Shown here: in pieces, positions 45,039 through 54,829 of the stretch
Numbering within the stretch: the first letter of the stretch is position 1
Layout of the letters: each line of letters starts with the position of its first letter
Source: Alistipes sp.
Lineage (GTDB): Bacteria; Bacteroidota; Bacteroidia; Bacteroidales; Rikenellaceae
Direction of reading: 5' to 3'
Length of the DNA: 64,000 nucleotides
Assembly: GCA_017436185.1 (NCBI GenBank)
Contig: JAFSDP010000003.1
Location: forward strand, 73,314-137,313
Program-made: the position numbers and the translations under genes
The notes under the pieces: model-generated
What the model was told of the DNA's origin: nothing
The model's database searches: none
The model's input: the letters and a program-made list of their open reading frames with translations, nothing else

Positions 45039-45785
45039 TTAGCAGTTCATACCGCCGCAGCAGTGGATGGTCTGGCCGGTGACGTAGGCCGAGAGGTCGG
45101 AGGCCAGGAACAGGGCCACTTTGGCCACATCCTCGGGCGTGCCGCCACGACGCAGAGGAATCGACTTGGCCCACTGCTCACGCACCTCCTCGGGGAGGGC
45201 AGCGGTCATATCGGTGATAATGAAGCCCGGAGCGATGCAGTTGGCACGGATGCCGCGAGGACCCATCTCCTTGGCGATCGACTTGGCCAGGCCAATCAGA
45301 CCCGCCTTCGAGGCCGAGTAGTTGCACTGGCCGGCATTGCCACTTACGCCCACGACCGACGACATATTGATAATCGAGCCACCACGCTGGCGCGACATCA
45401 CGGGCGTCACGGCGTGGATGAAGTTGAAGGCCGACTTCAGATTGACCGTCAGCACGGCATCCCACTGCTCCTCGGTCATACGCAGCATCAGCGTATCTTT
45501 CGTGATGCCGGCGTTATTGACCAGAATGTCGATGCGGCCAAAGTCGGCCACCACCTCCGCTACGACGGCGTGCGTTGCCTCGTAATCGGCAGCATTCGAG
45601 GCGTAGGCCTTCACCTTTACGCCATACGCAGCCAACTCGGCCTCGGTCTGCTGACCCACCTCGTCGATTCTGAGGTCCGTAAAGGCGATGTTGGCGCCCT
45701 GTTTTGCAAACTCCACGGCGATGGCCTTGCCAATGCCTCGTGCAGCACCCGTAATGAGGGCTGTCTTTCCTTCCAGAAGTTTCAT
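45039..45785 (-). CDS. fabG: 3-oxoacyl-[ACP] reductase
   Basis: 248 residues of the SDR family: TGAARGIGKA (NADPH), NNAG, and the catalytic Ser-Tyr-Lys in SVVGVSGNAGQCNYSASKAG. It reduces beta-ketoacyl-ACP in fatty acid synthesis. Next to fabF (21 nt apart) and the same strand, so one unit. The C-terminus ends CCGGMNC, with cysteines that are unusual for FabG. Confidence 0.95.
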   Translation of the reverse strand: MKLLEGKTALITGAARGIGKAIAVEFAKQGANIAFTDLRIDEVGQQTEAELAAYGVKVKAYASNAADYEATHAVVAEVVADFGRIDILVNNAGITKDTLMLRMTEEQWDAVLTVNLKSAFNFIHAVTPVMSRQRGGSIINMSSVVGVSGNAGQCNYSASKAGLIGLAKSIAKEMGPRGIRANCIAPGFIITDMTAALPEEVREQWAKSIPLRRGGTPEDVAKVALFLASDLSAYVTGQTIHCCGGMNC

Positions 45786-45806
45786 AATATTTTTAATTTT
45801 AGTGTG

Positions 45807-47051
45807 TTACCCATCCCAACGACGCAACGCCACGCAGGCATTGTGTCCACCGAAGCCCAGCGAATTCGAAATAGCCACATCCAACTTTCGCTCACGGGCC
45901 TTCAGGGGGGTGTAGTCTAAGTCGCACTCCTCGTCTGGGCAGTCCAGACCGATGGTCGGCGGAACAATGCCCGTCTTGAGGGCCATTGCCGAGGCAATCA
46001 GCTCCACGGCACCTGCCGCACCCAGCATATGGCCGGTCATCGATTTGGTTGAGCTGACCGACGCACGCTTTGCCTCCTGCTCGCCGAGGGCCAGCTTCAA
46101 CACCAGCGTCTCAGTCTTGTCGTTGAGGGGCGTCGAGGTGCCGTGTGCATTGACGTAGAGCGCCTCGCCCGCCTGATACTCCGCCTCGTCGAGTGCCTGA
46201 CGGATAGCCAGCGATGCAGGTCCGCCATCGGGTCGGGGGGCGGTGTAGTGGTAGGCGTCGCAGGTGTTGCCGTAGCCCACCACCTCGGCCAGAATCGTGG
46301 CACCACGCTGTAGGGCGTGCTCCAACTCCTCGAAGACAAGAATACCTGCACCCTCGGCAATCACAAAGCCGTTGCGCTCCTTGTGGAACGGAATGGATGC
46401 ACGGCGGGGATCGTCGCTCAGCGAGAGAGCCTTGCTGTTGGCAAAGCCACCGATGGCCAACGGGTGTACGGCCGCCTCCGAGCCGCCCGTCAGGATGGCG
46501 TCGGCATAGCCGTGTTTGATGGCACGGAAGGCCTCGCCGGCCGTGTTGGTCGAGGTGGCGCAGGCCGATACCGAGGGCAGAATAGGCCCTTGTGCCCCGA
46601 AGCGGATGGCGACATTACCTGCGGCAATGTTCGAGATCATCATCGGGATGAAGAGGGGCGAAATGCGTCGTGTGCCCTCTTCGAGCAGGGTCTTGGTCTG
46701 CTCGACAAAGGTGTTCATACCACCGATGCCCGAGCCGATATAGACACCCAGGCGCGAGGCCTCGATGTTGCGACCCACCTCCAGGTCGGCTTGGCGCATC
46801 GCCTCAATCGAGGCGGCGACGGCAAATTGGCTGTAGCGGTCACTGCGGCGCGCCTCGTTGCGATCGAGGCCGTGCGAGGCGGGGTCAAACTGCTTGACCT
46901 GACCGGCCACCTTGACCGTCATCTCCTCGTCGATACCCTCAATCAGATCGATACCGCACTCACCTGCAATCAGGTTGTTCCAGAACTCGTCTAACGACTT
47001 TCCGACGGGGGTAATGACCCCTGCGCCGGTAATGACTACACGTCGTTGCAT
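45807..47051 (-). CDS. fabF: 3-oxoacyl-[ACP] synthase II
   Basis: 414 residues from the ATG at 47051. Condensing-enzyme triad: Cys in SVSACATSTNTAG, His in NAHGTSTPLNDKTE and His in KSMTGHMLGAAGA. It elongates acyl-ACP with malonyl-ACP. A longer reading up to 47231 only adds leader sequence and would run into the divergent promoter, so it is rejected. Confidence 0.96.
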   Translation of the reverse strand: MQRRVVITGAGVITPVGKSLDEFWNNLIAGECGIDLIEGIDEEMTVKVAGQVKQFDPASHGLDRNEARRSDRYSQFAVAASIEAMRQADLEVGRNIEASRLGVYIGSGIGGMNTFVEQTKTLLEEGTRRISPLFIPMMISNIAAGNVAIRFGAQGPILPSVSACATSTNTAGEAFRAIKHGYADAILTGGSEAAVHPLAIGGFANSKALSLSDDPRRASIPFHKERNGFVIAEGAGILVFEELEHALQRGATILAEVVGYGNTCDAYHYTAPRPDGGPASLAIRQALDEAEYQAGEALYVNAHGTSTPLNDKTETLVLKLALGEQEAKRASVSSTKSMTGHMLGAAGAVELIASAMALKTGIVPPTIGLDCPDEECDLDYTPLKARERKLDVAISNSLGFGGHNACVALRRWDG

Positions 47052-47060
47052 AATTTTCTC

Positions 47061-47068
47061 CAAAATTA
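47061..47068 (-). promoter_or_regulatory. -7 box of fabF-fabG
   Basis: TAATTTTG on the minus strand, 9 nt before the ATG, so the leader would be only a few nt. No good -33 element. Confidence 0.5.
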
Positions 47069-47177
47069 GTAAATTTATCTTAAATAATTGCTTTCTATCG
47101 GGCTTTTTGGCCACTTTCCACCCCATTTCGGGGAGTTTGAGTGGCCCTGTGAGGCGGGGCGACAGGCAATCGCTCTT

Positions 47178-47208
47178 TTTGAAAAACCGATAATTTTGCC
47201 TATCTTCG
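47178..47208 (+). promoter_or_regulatory. Promoter of the LytTR gene
   Basis: TTTG (47178-47181), 19 nt, TATCTTCG (47201-47208; one mismatch to TAnnTTTG), 28 nt before the ATG. Confidence 0.65.
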
Positions 47209-47236
47209 CCCCCGTAATCCACTATCGACAACCTCT

Positions 47237-48091
47237 ATGGATGCTCCGAAATTTCTGTTACGCAAGAAATATCTGATCGAATCGGTCCTCTTTGTGGCCC
47301 TCTTTTCGTTCATCTTTATGGCGATCTACCAACCCTTTTCCGATACGGCGTGGTTTGGTTTTCGCCCTTTGTCTCGTTTCCTTGTTACACTTTCGTTCTA
47401 TATTGTAGCCGTCGGCGCCCTCTTTTTGAGCCGCCTGATGCTCTATCTTTGTTTCTCGAATCGTGCCCTCACGATGGGGCGTTATCTGGTTTGGGTGGCC
47501 GGCGAGTTTGTCGCCCTGGCCTCGATTTACACCCTCTTTACCATCGCCTTCGAGATGGACGGCACGGGCATTACGGTGGCCCAATTCGGGCGTATTCTGC
47601 TCTGCGTGGCCCTGATTATGGCCATTCCCTACTCGCTCATCTCGCTCTATACGGCCAACCGTGAGAAGACCGAGGAGCTGAACCTAATGCGCCTAAAGAA
47701 TGTCACCGAACACCGTGCAGCCGACACCTCCCGTCTGGTCCACTTCTACGACAACAACGGGGTGTTGAAGATGTCGGTGGGCGAGGATACCCTCTACTAC
47801 ATCGAGTCGCAGGACAACTATGTGCGCATCTACTACCTGCTGGACGAGAAGCTCGTAAGCTATATGTTGCGTGGCAAGACCCAGCGTATCGAGGAGGCCC
47901 TGCAGGGTACCTCGCTGGTGCGTTGCCACCGCTCCTACATCGTCAATCTGAAGCGAATCAACCACTACGACAACCGCTCCGATCGTGCCGTCATTTCGCT
48001 CGATCACCCCTCGGCCAAGCCCATTCCCGTCTCGAAGAGCTACTACCGAGCCATCACCGAGCAGGTTGCTTCGCTCGAGCAGCAGGCCTAA
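47237..48091 (+). CDS. Membrane-anchored LytTR-domain transcription regulator
   Basis: 284 residues. Four hydrophobic helices occupy the N-terminal half (SVLFVALFSFIFMAIYQ, FLVTLSFYIVAVGALFL, LVWVAGEFVALASIYTLF, ILLCVALIMAIPYSLISLY). A LytTR DNA-binding domain ends the protein: DTLYYIESQDNYVRIYYL, RGKTQRIEEAL, RCHRSYIVNL. Membrane-bound LytTR proteins of this shape are common in Bacteroidota; the ligand and targets are unknown. No histidine kinase is adjacent. It converges on the acyl-CoA dehydrogenase gene with a 4-nt overlap. Confidence 0.9.
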   Translation: MDAPKFLLRKKYLIESVLFVALFSFIFMAIYQPFSDTAWFGFRPLSRFLVTLSFYIVAVGALFLSRLMLYLCFSNRALTMGRYLVWVAGEFVALASIYTLFTIAFEMDGTGITVAQFGRILLCVALIMAIPYSLISLYTANREKTEELNLMRLKNVTEHRAADTSRLVHFYDNNGVLKMSVGEDTLYYIESQDNYVRIYYLLDEKLVSYMLRGKTQRIEEALQGTSLVRCHRSYIVNLKRINHYDNRSDRAVISLDHPSAKPIPVSKSYYRAITEQVASLEQQA

Positions 48092-49797
48092 CCTTTTGGA
48101 CTGTAAGTTTCGTTCATTGCCGCCCAATGGTTATCCGTGAGGGCGGTGATACGTCGTGTGTGGGCCGCCAGCAGGCTGTCTGCCTCCGTCACAAAGAGCG
48201 AAGCCGACGAGGCGAGCTGCGGTTCACGCTCCGCCTCGGCCACCAACAGCAGACTCATCAACAGCACGCCGCCGCACTCGACCAGTCGGCGACCGTGACG
48301 CTCGCTGCCACCATTCATCGTGGCCACGGCACGCACCGCCTCCGAGAACTTATTGACCAGCGCAGCCAACCTCCGTTTCTCGTTTTGCAACACGCCGTGA
48401 CCAAAGAGCGTGCGGCTCAGTTGGTGCAACTCCTCGACCAACATCCCATCCATTGTGTGGCGCAAGGCGGCCACCACCTGCATCTGCGAGGTGCCCTCGT
48501 AGATGGTCACCACTCGGGCATCACGCACCAGACGTTCGATCGGAAAATCGGCCATATAACCCGCTCCGCCGTGCACCTGCAGGGCATCGTAACAGATGGA
48601 GTTGCAGTATTCGCCCGCCATCAGTTTCAGAATGGGGGTGTAGAGGTCGCACAACTGACGACGGTGGCGCAACTCGGCCAGCTCCTCGGCATTGAGGTCG
48701 GCTTTCGTGCTCAATCCATCAATCAAATCAACCATTCGGGCCGTCTCGTAGAGCAGCGCACGGCACGCCTCCAAACGGGCACGACCGAGTGCCAACAGCT
48801 CCTGTATGGGGGCCAGCGTAGCGATGGGTTTGCCAAATTGTTCCCGCTCACGGGCATATTGTTCAGCCTCACGCAGGGCCGCCTCGGCAATGCCTACGGC
48901 CTGCGCTCCGATGCCCAGACGGGCACTGTTCATCAGGGCCATCACATATTTTATCAACCCCATACGACGTACGCCCACCAACTCGACGGGGGTGTTGTGA
49001 AAGTGCAATTCGCAGGTGGCCGTACCACGAATGCCGAGCTTGTGCTCGGTGCGTCGTACCGTCACGCCGCCCCACGCCTTGTCGTGCAGAAAGAGCGACA
49101 ACCCACGCCCATCCGACGAGCCTGCTTCGCTGCGGGCAAGGATGAGTTTCAGATCGGCATCTCCGTTGGTAATGAAACGTTTAACGCCATTCAGATACCA
49201 TTGCTGACGCTCCTCGTCGAAGGTGGCCTCCAACCGTGCCGACTGCAAATCCGACCCGGCATTCGGCTCGGTCAAGACCATTGCACAAGTCGCTCCGTGG
49301 GCGATGCGTTGCAGGTATGCGTCACGCTGTTCGTCATTGCCAGCCAAGGCGATGGTTTGGCCACAATTCTGCAAGGCCCACAGACAGGCCAAACTGCTGT
49401 CGGCTCGGGCGATGAGCTCGGTGGCCATCACAAAGAGGGTGGTCGGGAAGTTCAACCCCTCGTGGTCGCGGGGGAGCGAAAGAGCCCAAAAACCGCTCTC
49501 GGTAAGCCGCTCAAGGTGGCGCTGCATTGCCTCGCCATAACGGGCTCGACCCTTCTCGACCCGACACCCCTCCCGATCGACCGTGGCCGCCTCCGTGGCA
49601 AAGACTTCGCCACACAGCGCACCCAACTGCTCCATCGCCAGACGATAGCAAAGGTGTGCATCGGCTGTGTCGTGGGGGGCAAAAGGGTAGAGGGCGGCCT
49701 CCTCGAACCTACCCTCACGCAGCGCAATGATGCGCTCCATCGCGGGGTGACGGAGGTAGTGTTGAAGCAGGCTGTTATCGTTGAAGAAATTCTTCAT
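48088..49797 (-). CDS. Acyl-CoA dehydrogenase family protein
   Basis: 569 residues from the ATG at 49797. FAD and substrate contacts in MVLTEPNAGSDLQSARLEA, GYMADFPIERLVRDARVVTIYEGTSQMQ with the catalytic Glu of YEGT, and HGGAGYMAD. It has a C-terminal extension of about 150 residues past the core dehydrogenase, as in the longer Bacteroidota members. It oxidises acyl-CoA to enoyl-CoA and hands electrons to ETF; an EtfA-like domain is encoded immediately upstream (10 nt). Confidence 0.92.
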   Translation of the reverse strand: MKNFFNDNSLLQHYLRHPAMERIIALREGRFEEAALYPFAPHDTADAHLCYRLAMEQLGALCGEVFATEAATVDREGCRVEKGRARYGEAMQRHLERLTESGFWALSLPRDHEGLNFPTTLFVMATELIARADSSLACLWALQNCGQTIALAGNDEQRDAYLQRIAHGATCAMVLTEPNAGSDLQSARLEATFDEERQQWYLNGVKRFITNGDADLKLILARSEAGSSDGRGLSLFLHDKAWGGVTVRRTEHKLGIRGTATCELHFHNTPVELVGVRRMGLIKYVMALMNSARLGIGAQAVGIAEAALREAEQYAREREQFGKPIATLAPIQELLALGRARLEACRALLYETARMVDLIDGLSTKADLNAEELAELRHRRQLCDLYTPILKLMAGEYCNSICYDALQVHGGAGYMADFPIERLVRDARVVTIYEGTSQMQVVAALRHTMDGMLVEELHQLSRTLFGHGVLQNEKRRLAALVNKFSEAVRAVATMNGGSERHGRRLVECGGVLLMSLLLVAEAEREPQLASSASLFVTEADSLLAAHTRRITALTDNHWAAMNETYSPKG

Positions 49798-49807
49798 AAT
49801 TAACTCG

Positions 49808-50302
49808 TTATAGTAGTTCGACCAACGCTTTGGCTGCTGTCTCGGCATCGGCTACCAACACCCTGCGGCCCTTGTGGCATAGGGGTGCATCCGCATCGGT
49901 GTTGATAGCCACAACGCAGGTTGTTGGGGCGATTCCGACCGTGTGCAGCCGATCGCCCGAGATACCGAAGGCAAGGTAATAGTCGGGGGCTATCGAACAG
50001 CCCGTGCGACCCACCATCTGTGCGTGGTCAATCAGGTCGTTATCCACCGCAGGGCGAGTGCCTACAACCTGACAATTCATCTTCTCGGCCAGGCGGTTGA
50101 TGTGGCTCATCGCCTCACGGCTTACGCCACCGCCCACGCCCACCATCCAACTGCCCTGCCGACGACCGATAAGGGTCGCAAGCTCCTCAATGGTAATGGG
50201 TTGCTGCAAGGTCTGCATTGTCTCGAAATGCTCCTCGGCGGCCGACTCGGGTCGTTGTTGGTGACGCTCCGCAAGGAGTTGTCGCACATTGATGTTAAGC
50301 AT
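49808..50302 (-). CDS. Stand-alone C-terminal (FAD-binding) domain of electron transfer flavoprotein alpha
   Basis: 164 residues from the ATG at 50302. VVGTRPAVDNDLIDHAQMVG, RTGCSIAPDYYLAFGISG and CVVAINTDADAPLCHKG are the FAD-binding motifs of EtfA domain II. The EtfA N-terminal domain I (~200 residues) is absent, and the upstream DNA codes for an intact acyl-CoA ligase, so this is not a frameshift. The first ~45 residues are unlike EtfA. No etfB is in the window. Start codon overlaps the ligase stop by 8 nt. It may accept electrons from the neighbouring acyl-CoA dehydrogenase, perhaps with a separately encoded partner. Confidence 0.8.
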   Translation of the reverse strand: MLNINVRQLLAERHQQRPESAAEEHFETMQTLQQPITIEELATLIGRRQGSWMVGVGGGVSREAMSHINRLAEKMNCQVVGTRPAVDNDLIDHAQMVGRTGCSIAPDYYLAFGISGDRLHTVGIAPTTCVVAINTDADAPLCHKGRRVLVADAETAAKALVELL

Positions 50303-51938
50303 ACATAAAGCGTTTGATGCTCCCCTTCGGTGTCTTGGCAAAGGGGCTCTCCATCAGTTCGTAGTCGATGACGGCCGAGTAGGCGGGGATGCGCTGGTTC
50401 AGCTCGTCGAGGTTTTTCTGCATCAACCCTTCGAGTGTCGTGTGGTCGATGTGGTCGGCCATCGCCTTGTCGGCATTGGGCACGATGAGGGCCACCAGAC
50501 GGTTTTGACGCTGCACGATAATCGACTCGGCCACATAAGGTAATGTGTTGAGTATCACCTCAATCTCTTCTGGAAAAATGTTCTGTCCGTTGGTCGAGAG
50601 CAGCATACTCTTGCACCTGCCCACCAGGAATAGATCGCCCTCACGGGTGACGGTTCCCAGGTCGCCCGTGCGAAAGAATCCGTCGGGGGTGAAGACGGCA
50701 CGGGTTGCCGCCTCGTTTTTGTAGTATCCGCTGAAGACGCACGGCCCCTTGACACACAATTCGCCTGCCAGACGCTCCGGATCGGACGAATCGATGCGGT
50801 AGGTGTAGCTCTGCTGCATACGGCCTGCCGAGCGGATGCGGTAGTTTTCGGGGTGGCCGAGCGAGATAACGGGGGCACACTCGGTCATACCGTAGCCCGT
50901 CATAAAGGGAGCACGGAGTTTCGTGACCAGCAGCTCCTCCGTCTGGCTCGGAATGGCGGCACCACCCGTCAGGATGGCCTCGCAACGACCTCCGAAGGCG
51001 GCCATAAAGATGGTTTGCAGGGCCGAGCAGAAGTCGGGATGGTTGCGCCAGTCGGCGAGCTTCTCGCTGCCGCTCTTGCTATGGATAAACTCACCGATGG
51101 TGTAGTCGATCATCTTGTTCAGCACCAGCGGCACGGCAAAGAAGAGGCGGGGGCGCACCTCCTGTAAGGCCGTCTTGAGGGTGTGCGGAATGGGTAACGC
51201 CGCCAAAATCGTGAGGTGCATACCGGCACACAGCGGGGTGATGGCATCGACCGTGAGGCCGAAGATGTGGGCTAACGGTAGGATGCTCAAATAGCCCTCG
51301 CCACAAAGGAACGGAAAGGCGGGCAGCACCTCATCGACATTCGACGAAAAGTTGCCGACGGTGAGCATCACCCCCTTCGGGTTACCCGTTGAGCCGGAGG
51401 TGTAGTTGATGACGCACACCTCCTCCATCTGGCGGTCGGGAAAACGGACATCTGCACGGGTAAAGCCCTTGTCGTAGGTATCCCAAAAATGGCGGTCCAA
51501 CTCGTTGTAATGCTCCGCAAAGCCGTTTCGGGCGGCTAACAAGGCCCCCGTGCGGAGGTCGATGGCGGCCAAGAGTTGGGGCATATCCTCGAACGACATC
51601 TTCTCGAACGAGGCCGCATCGGTGTAGAGGATGCGGCTGTCGGCGTGATCGACCAAACGCTGCGTGTCGAGGGGCAGGTAGCCGTTCAGCAGCGGTACAG
51701 CTACATAACCTCCCGATACAACAGCCATAAAGGTCTCGACCCAGGCCGACGTGCTGGCTGCGTGGATGGCGATTTTGTCGCCCTGCTGCAACCCTGCCTC
51801 ACGCCACAACAGGTGAAGACGGACGATGCGTCGGGCCAACTCGCCATAGGTAATCGGCTCATGGCCGTAGTCGTTCAGGGCGGGTGCCTCCCATTGGGTG
51901 TTGAGGCTCTGTAAGAATCTATGAATAAAATAGGTCAT
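50295..51938 (-). CDS. AMP-forming acyl-CoA ligase
   Basis: 547 residues from the ATG at 51938. AMP-binding family motifs: INYTSGSTGNPKGVMLTVG (P-loop), YGMTECAPVIS, FRTGDLGTV, and the catalytic Lys close to the C-terminus (PFAKTPKGSIKRF). It activates a fatty or other acid as acyl-AMP then acyl-CoA (or acyl-ACP). It leads a catabolic-looking set with the EtfA domain and the dehydrogenase, while acpP upstream is separated by a terminator. Confidence 0.92.
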   Translation of the reverse strand: MTYFIHRFLQSLNTQWEAPALNDYGHEPITYGELARRIVRLHLLWREAGLQQGDKIAIHAASTSAWVETFMAVVSGGYVAVPLLNGYLPLDTQRLVDHADSRILYTDAASFEKMSFEDMPQLLAAIDLRTGALLAARNGFAEHYNELDRHFWDTYDKGFTRADVRFPDRQMEEVCVINYTSGSTGNPKGVMLTVGNFSSNVDEVLPAFPFLCGEGYLSILPLAHIFGLTVDAITPLCAGMHLTILAALPIPHTLKTALQEVRPRLFFAVPLVLNKMIDYTIGEFIHSKSGSEKLADWRNHPDFCSALQTIFMAAFGGRCEAILTGGAAIPSQTEELLVTKLRAPFMTGYGMTECAPVISLGHPENYRIRSAGRMQQSYTYRIDSSDPERLAGELCVKGPCVFSGYYKNEAATRAVFTPDGFFRTGDLGTVTREGDLFLVGRCKSMLLSTNGQNIFPEEIEVILNTLPYVAESIIVQRQNRLVALIVPNADKAMADHIDHTTLEGLMQKNLDELNQRIPAYSAVIDYELMESPFAKTPKGSIKRFMYA

Positions 51939-51971
51939 ATCTGATTTCGATAATGAGTGAAGCGGCAAAAG

Positions 51972-52008
51972 AAAAGCCTCCGTAAGGGTGGGTTTGACGG
52001 AGGCTTTT
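51972..52008 (-). terminator. acpP terminator
   Basis: Perfect 12-bp stem (51997-52008 with 51972-51983) and a T-rich minus-strand flank. Confidence 0.85.
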
Positions 52009-52030
52009 GGGCTGATTTTTTAGCCTTCCG

Positions 52031-52267
52031 TTATTGGATGTGGCTCTCGATGTAGGAGATGGCATCGCCTACGGTCTCGATCGAGGTGGCCTCCTCCTCG
52101 GGAATGGAGAGGTTAAAGGCCTTCTCGAACTCCATAATCAGCTCAACGGTGTCGAGCGAATCGGCGCCCAGGTGGGTCGTGAAACCGGCCTCGGGGGTAA
52201 TCTCGGCGGGCTTCACGCTCAGCTTGTCGGCGATGATGGCCACGACTTTCTCTTGAATTTCTGACAT
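52031..52267 (-). CDS. acpP: Acyl carrier protein
   Basis: 78 residues, acidic, starting [20 protein letters not shown]. The phosphopantetheine Ser is in [16 protein letters not shown] reading frame running further upstream on this strand is only open by chance: the compact ACP fold begins at the ATG at 52267. Separate from fabF/fabG by several genes. Confidence 0.97.
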   Translation of the reverse strand: MSEIQEKVVAIIADKLSVKPAEITPEAGFTTHLGADSLDTVELIMEFEKAFNLSIPEEEATSIETVGDAISYIESHIQ

Positions 52268-52495
52268 TGCGTTTTGCTTTTTGTGTGAAAAATGAAAAAT
52301 TCTCGGCGGCAAAAGTATCCCCTTTTCGCTACCCTCCTGCACCATCGGGCGGGAATGTGGCCAATGGGGTGGTAGGTGTGGCAAACGGGGTGCGGAGTGG
52401 CAAAAAGTGGGGTGTGTGGCGAGTGGCGGGCAGCGAGTGGCGACTGGCGAAAAAAGGCCCCGTTCGCCCCAAAAAGGGGATTTTCGCCCCAAAAC
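52268..52495. other. G-rich non-coding stretch between acpP and the DPP4-family gene
   Basis: No gene. The plus strand has repeated GTGGC words (52375-52450) and two TTCGCCCC copies near 52463 and 52484. I see no terminator or riboswitch. It may hold the acpP promoter. Confidence 0.4.
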
Positions 52496-52527
52496 ATTGC
52501 AATTCCGACCCGAAAACACTATTTTTG
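52496..52527 (+). promoter_or_regulatory. Promoter of the DPP4-family peptidase gene
   Basis: ATTG (52496-52499), 20 nt, TATTTTTG (52520-52527), 25 nt before the ATG. Confidence 0.6.
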
Positions 52528-52552
52528 AGCGACAAACCAAACTAAAGACGGA

Positions 52553-54670
52553 ATGAACTACTTTTTGACAACTCTTTTGGCGATGATGACAACGGCAATG
52601 GCGGTGGCACAACCCACCGAGCGAGTGCTTACGATGGAGGAGGCGGTGCTCGGCGTAGGGCTGCAGGTGGAGAATCGACAGGTGGTGTGGCGCCCCTCGT
52701 CGGAGTTCTATACCGTGGTGGATGGCTCGACCATCTACGATGTTGATTTGCGCACGGGCGAGCAGCAGGTGCTGACTACGCTCGACCGCATCAATGCCGT
52801 GCTGGGCACCTCCATCAAACGGATGCCCCCCTACACCCTGACGGGCAAGGGCACGATGCGTTTCCAGGTGGGGCGTGAGCTGGTCGGCATCGACCCCAAG
52901 GCCGATACCATTGTCCACCGTTACCCCTTCCCCGAGGGGGTCAATACGGCTCGCTATGCCGATGAAGGACGCTTTCTCTATGCCCGAGCCAACAACCTCT
53001 GGTGGAGCGACCGTGCCGGCACGGAGTATGCCATCACCGAAGAGAGTGACCCCGCCATTGTGAGTGGTCAGGTGGTGAGCCGCAACGAGTTCGGCATTAT
53101 GAGCGGTGTCTTCCCCGCCCCCGATTTGATGCAGGTGGCCTTCTACCAGAAGGACGAAAGTGCCGTGACGCAGTTCCCGCTGCTCGACATTCAGAGCCGT
53201 ACGGGCACGTTGCGTGAGATTCGCTACCCGATGGCCGGTATGGCCTCGGAGCGGGTGCGCCTGGGTATCTACCACTACGAAACCCGCCAAACGGTGTGGG
53301 TCGATGTGGATGACTTCACCGAGGAGCGTTATCTGTGTGGCGTGACGTGGAGTCCCGATTCGAAACTTGTTTATATTCAGGTGCTTGACCGCAAGCAGCA
53401 GAACGTGCATCTGAACGCTTACAGTGCCGCCGACGGCAAGAAGGTGCGCACCGTTTTGACCGAGCACAGCGACAAATATGTCGAGCCGGTCGATGGCATC
53501 CACTTCCTCAAGGGCGACCCCGCGCACTTCATCTACACCACCTCGAACCGAGATGGTTATCGAAACCTCTACCGCTGCTCGGTCGAGGGCGAGGTGGAGC
53601 GCCTTACGAAGGTCGATGCCGATGTGGAGTGGGCAGGGCAGTATGGCCGTTACCTCTTCTACTACTCGGCCGAGGTCTCGCCCGTCGAGCGTCACCTTTT
53701 CCGCATCGATACCAAGACGGGAAAAGCTACCCGTATGACCCACGCTGCGGGGTGGCACAACTGCATCATCAGCCCCGATGGCACCTACTTTATCGATAAT
53801 TATTCGTCGCTCGATGTGCCCCGCATCATTACGCTCAACGACAGCAAGGGCCGTGTGAAGCGTACCATTTTGACGGCCGCCGACCCCTCGAAGGAGTTGA
53901 ACTACGGCGTCATCGAGTTAGGTTCAATCAAGAGTGCCGACGGTCAGTACGATAACTACTACCGCCTTATCAAGCCCCAGGACTTCGATCCGACGAAAAA
54001 ATACCCCGTCATCCTCTACGTCTATGGCGGCCCCCACTCCCAGATGGTGACCAACACCTTCCAGGCACAGTTGCGTCGTTGGGAGATGCTGATGGCCCAG
54101 CGGGGCTATGTGGTGCTGGTGATGGACAACCGAGGCACCTCGAATCGGGGCCTAAACTACGAGCAGGCGACCCACCGCAACCTGGGCAAGTGCGAGATGG
54201 CCGACCAGGTGAAGGCGGTCGAGTGGCTTCTGGAGAACGAGTGGGCCGACCGTGAGCGTGTCGGCGTGCACGGTTGGTCGTATGGCGGTTTTATGACCAT
54301 TTCGCTCTTGACGAACTATCCCGACCTTTTCAAGGTGGGTGTTGCAGGCGGCCCGGTGATTGATTGGAAGTGGTACGAGGTGATGTATGGCGAGCGTTAT
54401 ATGTCTTCGCCCGAGGATAACCCCGAGGGCTATGCCGCTACGAGCCTTATCCCGATGGCCGAGAAGTTGCAGGGCAAGCTCCTGATTTGTCAGGGTGCAG
54501 TCGATCCGGTGGTGGTTTGGCAACACAGCCTGAGCTTCGTACGTGCCTGCGTGGTGGCGGGTGTGCAGGTCGATTACTTCCCCTATCCGACCCACGAACA
54601 CAACGTAATGGGCAAAGATCGAGTCCACCTGATGCAGAAGGTGACGGATTACTTCGATCTGCATCTTTAG
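52553..54670 (+). CDS. Prolyl oligopeptidase (S9B, dipeptidyl peptidase IV-like), exported
   Basis: 705 residues with a signal peptide ([20 protein letters not shown]). N-terminal beta propeller (DPPIV_N) then an alpha/beta hydrolase domain with nucleophile Ser in HGWSYGGFM, Asp in GAVDPVVVW and His in PTHEHNV. DPP-IV removes X-Pro dipeptides from peptide N-termini in the periplasm. Note the propeller contains [17 protein letters not shown], typical of S9B. It stands alone with a terminator. Confidence 0.94.
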   Translation: MNYFLTTLLAMMTTAMAVAQPTERVLTMEEAVLGVGLQVENRQVVWRPSSEFYTVVDGSTIYDVDLRTGEQQVLTTLDRINAVLGTSIKRMPPYTLTGKGTMRFQVGRELVGIDPKADTIVHRYPFPEGVNTARYADEGRFLYARANNLWWSDRAGTEYAITEESDPAIVSGQVVSRNEFGIMSGVFPAPDLMQVAFYQKDESAVTQFPLLDIQSRTGTLREIRYPMAGMASERVRLGIYHYETRQTVWVDVDDFTEERYLCGVTWSPDSKLVYIQVLDRKQQNVHLNAYSAADGKKVRTVLTEHSDKYVEPVDGIHFLKGDPAHFIYTTSNRDGYRNLYRCSVEGEVERLTKVDADVEWAGQYGRYLFYYSAEVSPVERHLFRIDTKTGKATRMTHAAGWHNCIISPDGTYFIDNYSSLDVPRIITLNDSKGRVKRTILTAADPSKELNYGVIELGSIKSADGQYDNYYRLIKPQDFDPTKKYPVILYVYGGPHSQMVTNTFQAQLRRWEMLMAQRGYVVLVMDNRGTSNRGLNYEQATHRNLGKCEMADQVKAVEWLLENEWADRERVGVHGWSYGGFMTISLLTNYPDLFKVGVAGGPVIDWKWYEVMYGERYMSSPEDNPEGYAATSLIPMAEKLQGKLLICQGAVDPVVVWQHSLSFVRACVVAGVQVDYFPYPTHEHNVMGKDRVHLMQKVTDYFDLHL

Positions 54671-54695
54671 TCCGAAAAAAGCTCGAAAAAACGAT

Positions 54696-54720
54696 AAAGG
54701 AGGCCCAACGGACCTCCTTT
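54696..54720 (+). terminator. Terminator after the DPP4-family gene
   Basis: Perfect stem AAAGGAGG/CCTCCTTT with a 9-nt loop, followed by a T-rich run and a second small hairpin (TTTGTTAT-tttt-ATAACAAA, 54729-54748). Confidence 0.8.
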
Positions 54721-54775
54721 GTTGTTAATTTGTTATTTTTATAACAAAAAAGATGACACTTTGCCAAAAAATGTG

Positions 54776-54783
54776 TATATTTG
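54776..54783 (+). promoter_or_regulatory. -7 box of mutA-mutB
   Basis: TATATTTG 46 nt before the mutA ATG. The nearest TTTG is only 12 nt away, so the -33 is unclear. Confidence 0.5.
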
Positions 54784-54829
54784 TCGAATTAAGAGAAACA
54801 AACCAAAACACAATACAAATTAAACAGTT

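Noticed and set aside
49808..50341. Frameshifted full-length etfA
   Set aside because: The region upstream in all frames encodes an intact acyl-CoA ligase C-terminus, so no lost EtfA N-terminus is present.
52268..53758. Upstream extension of the acpP frame on the minus strand
   Set aside because: It lies opposite the DPP4-family gene and only the last 78 codons form a recognisable protein.
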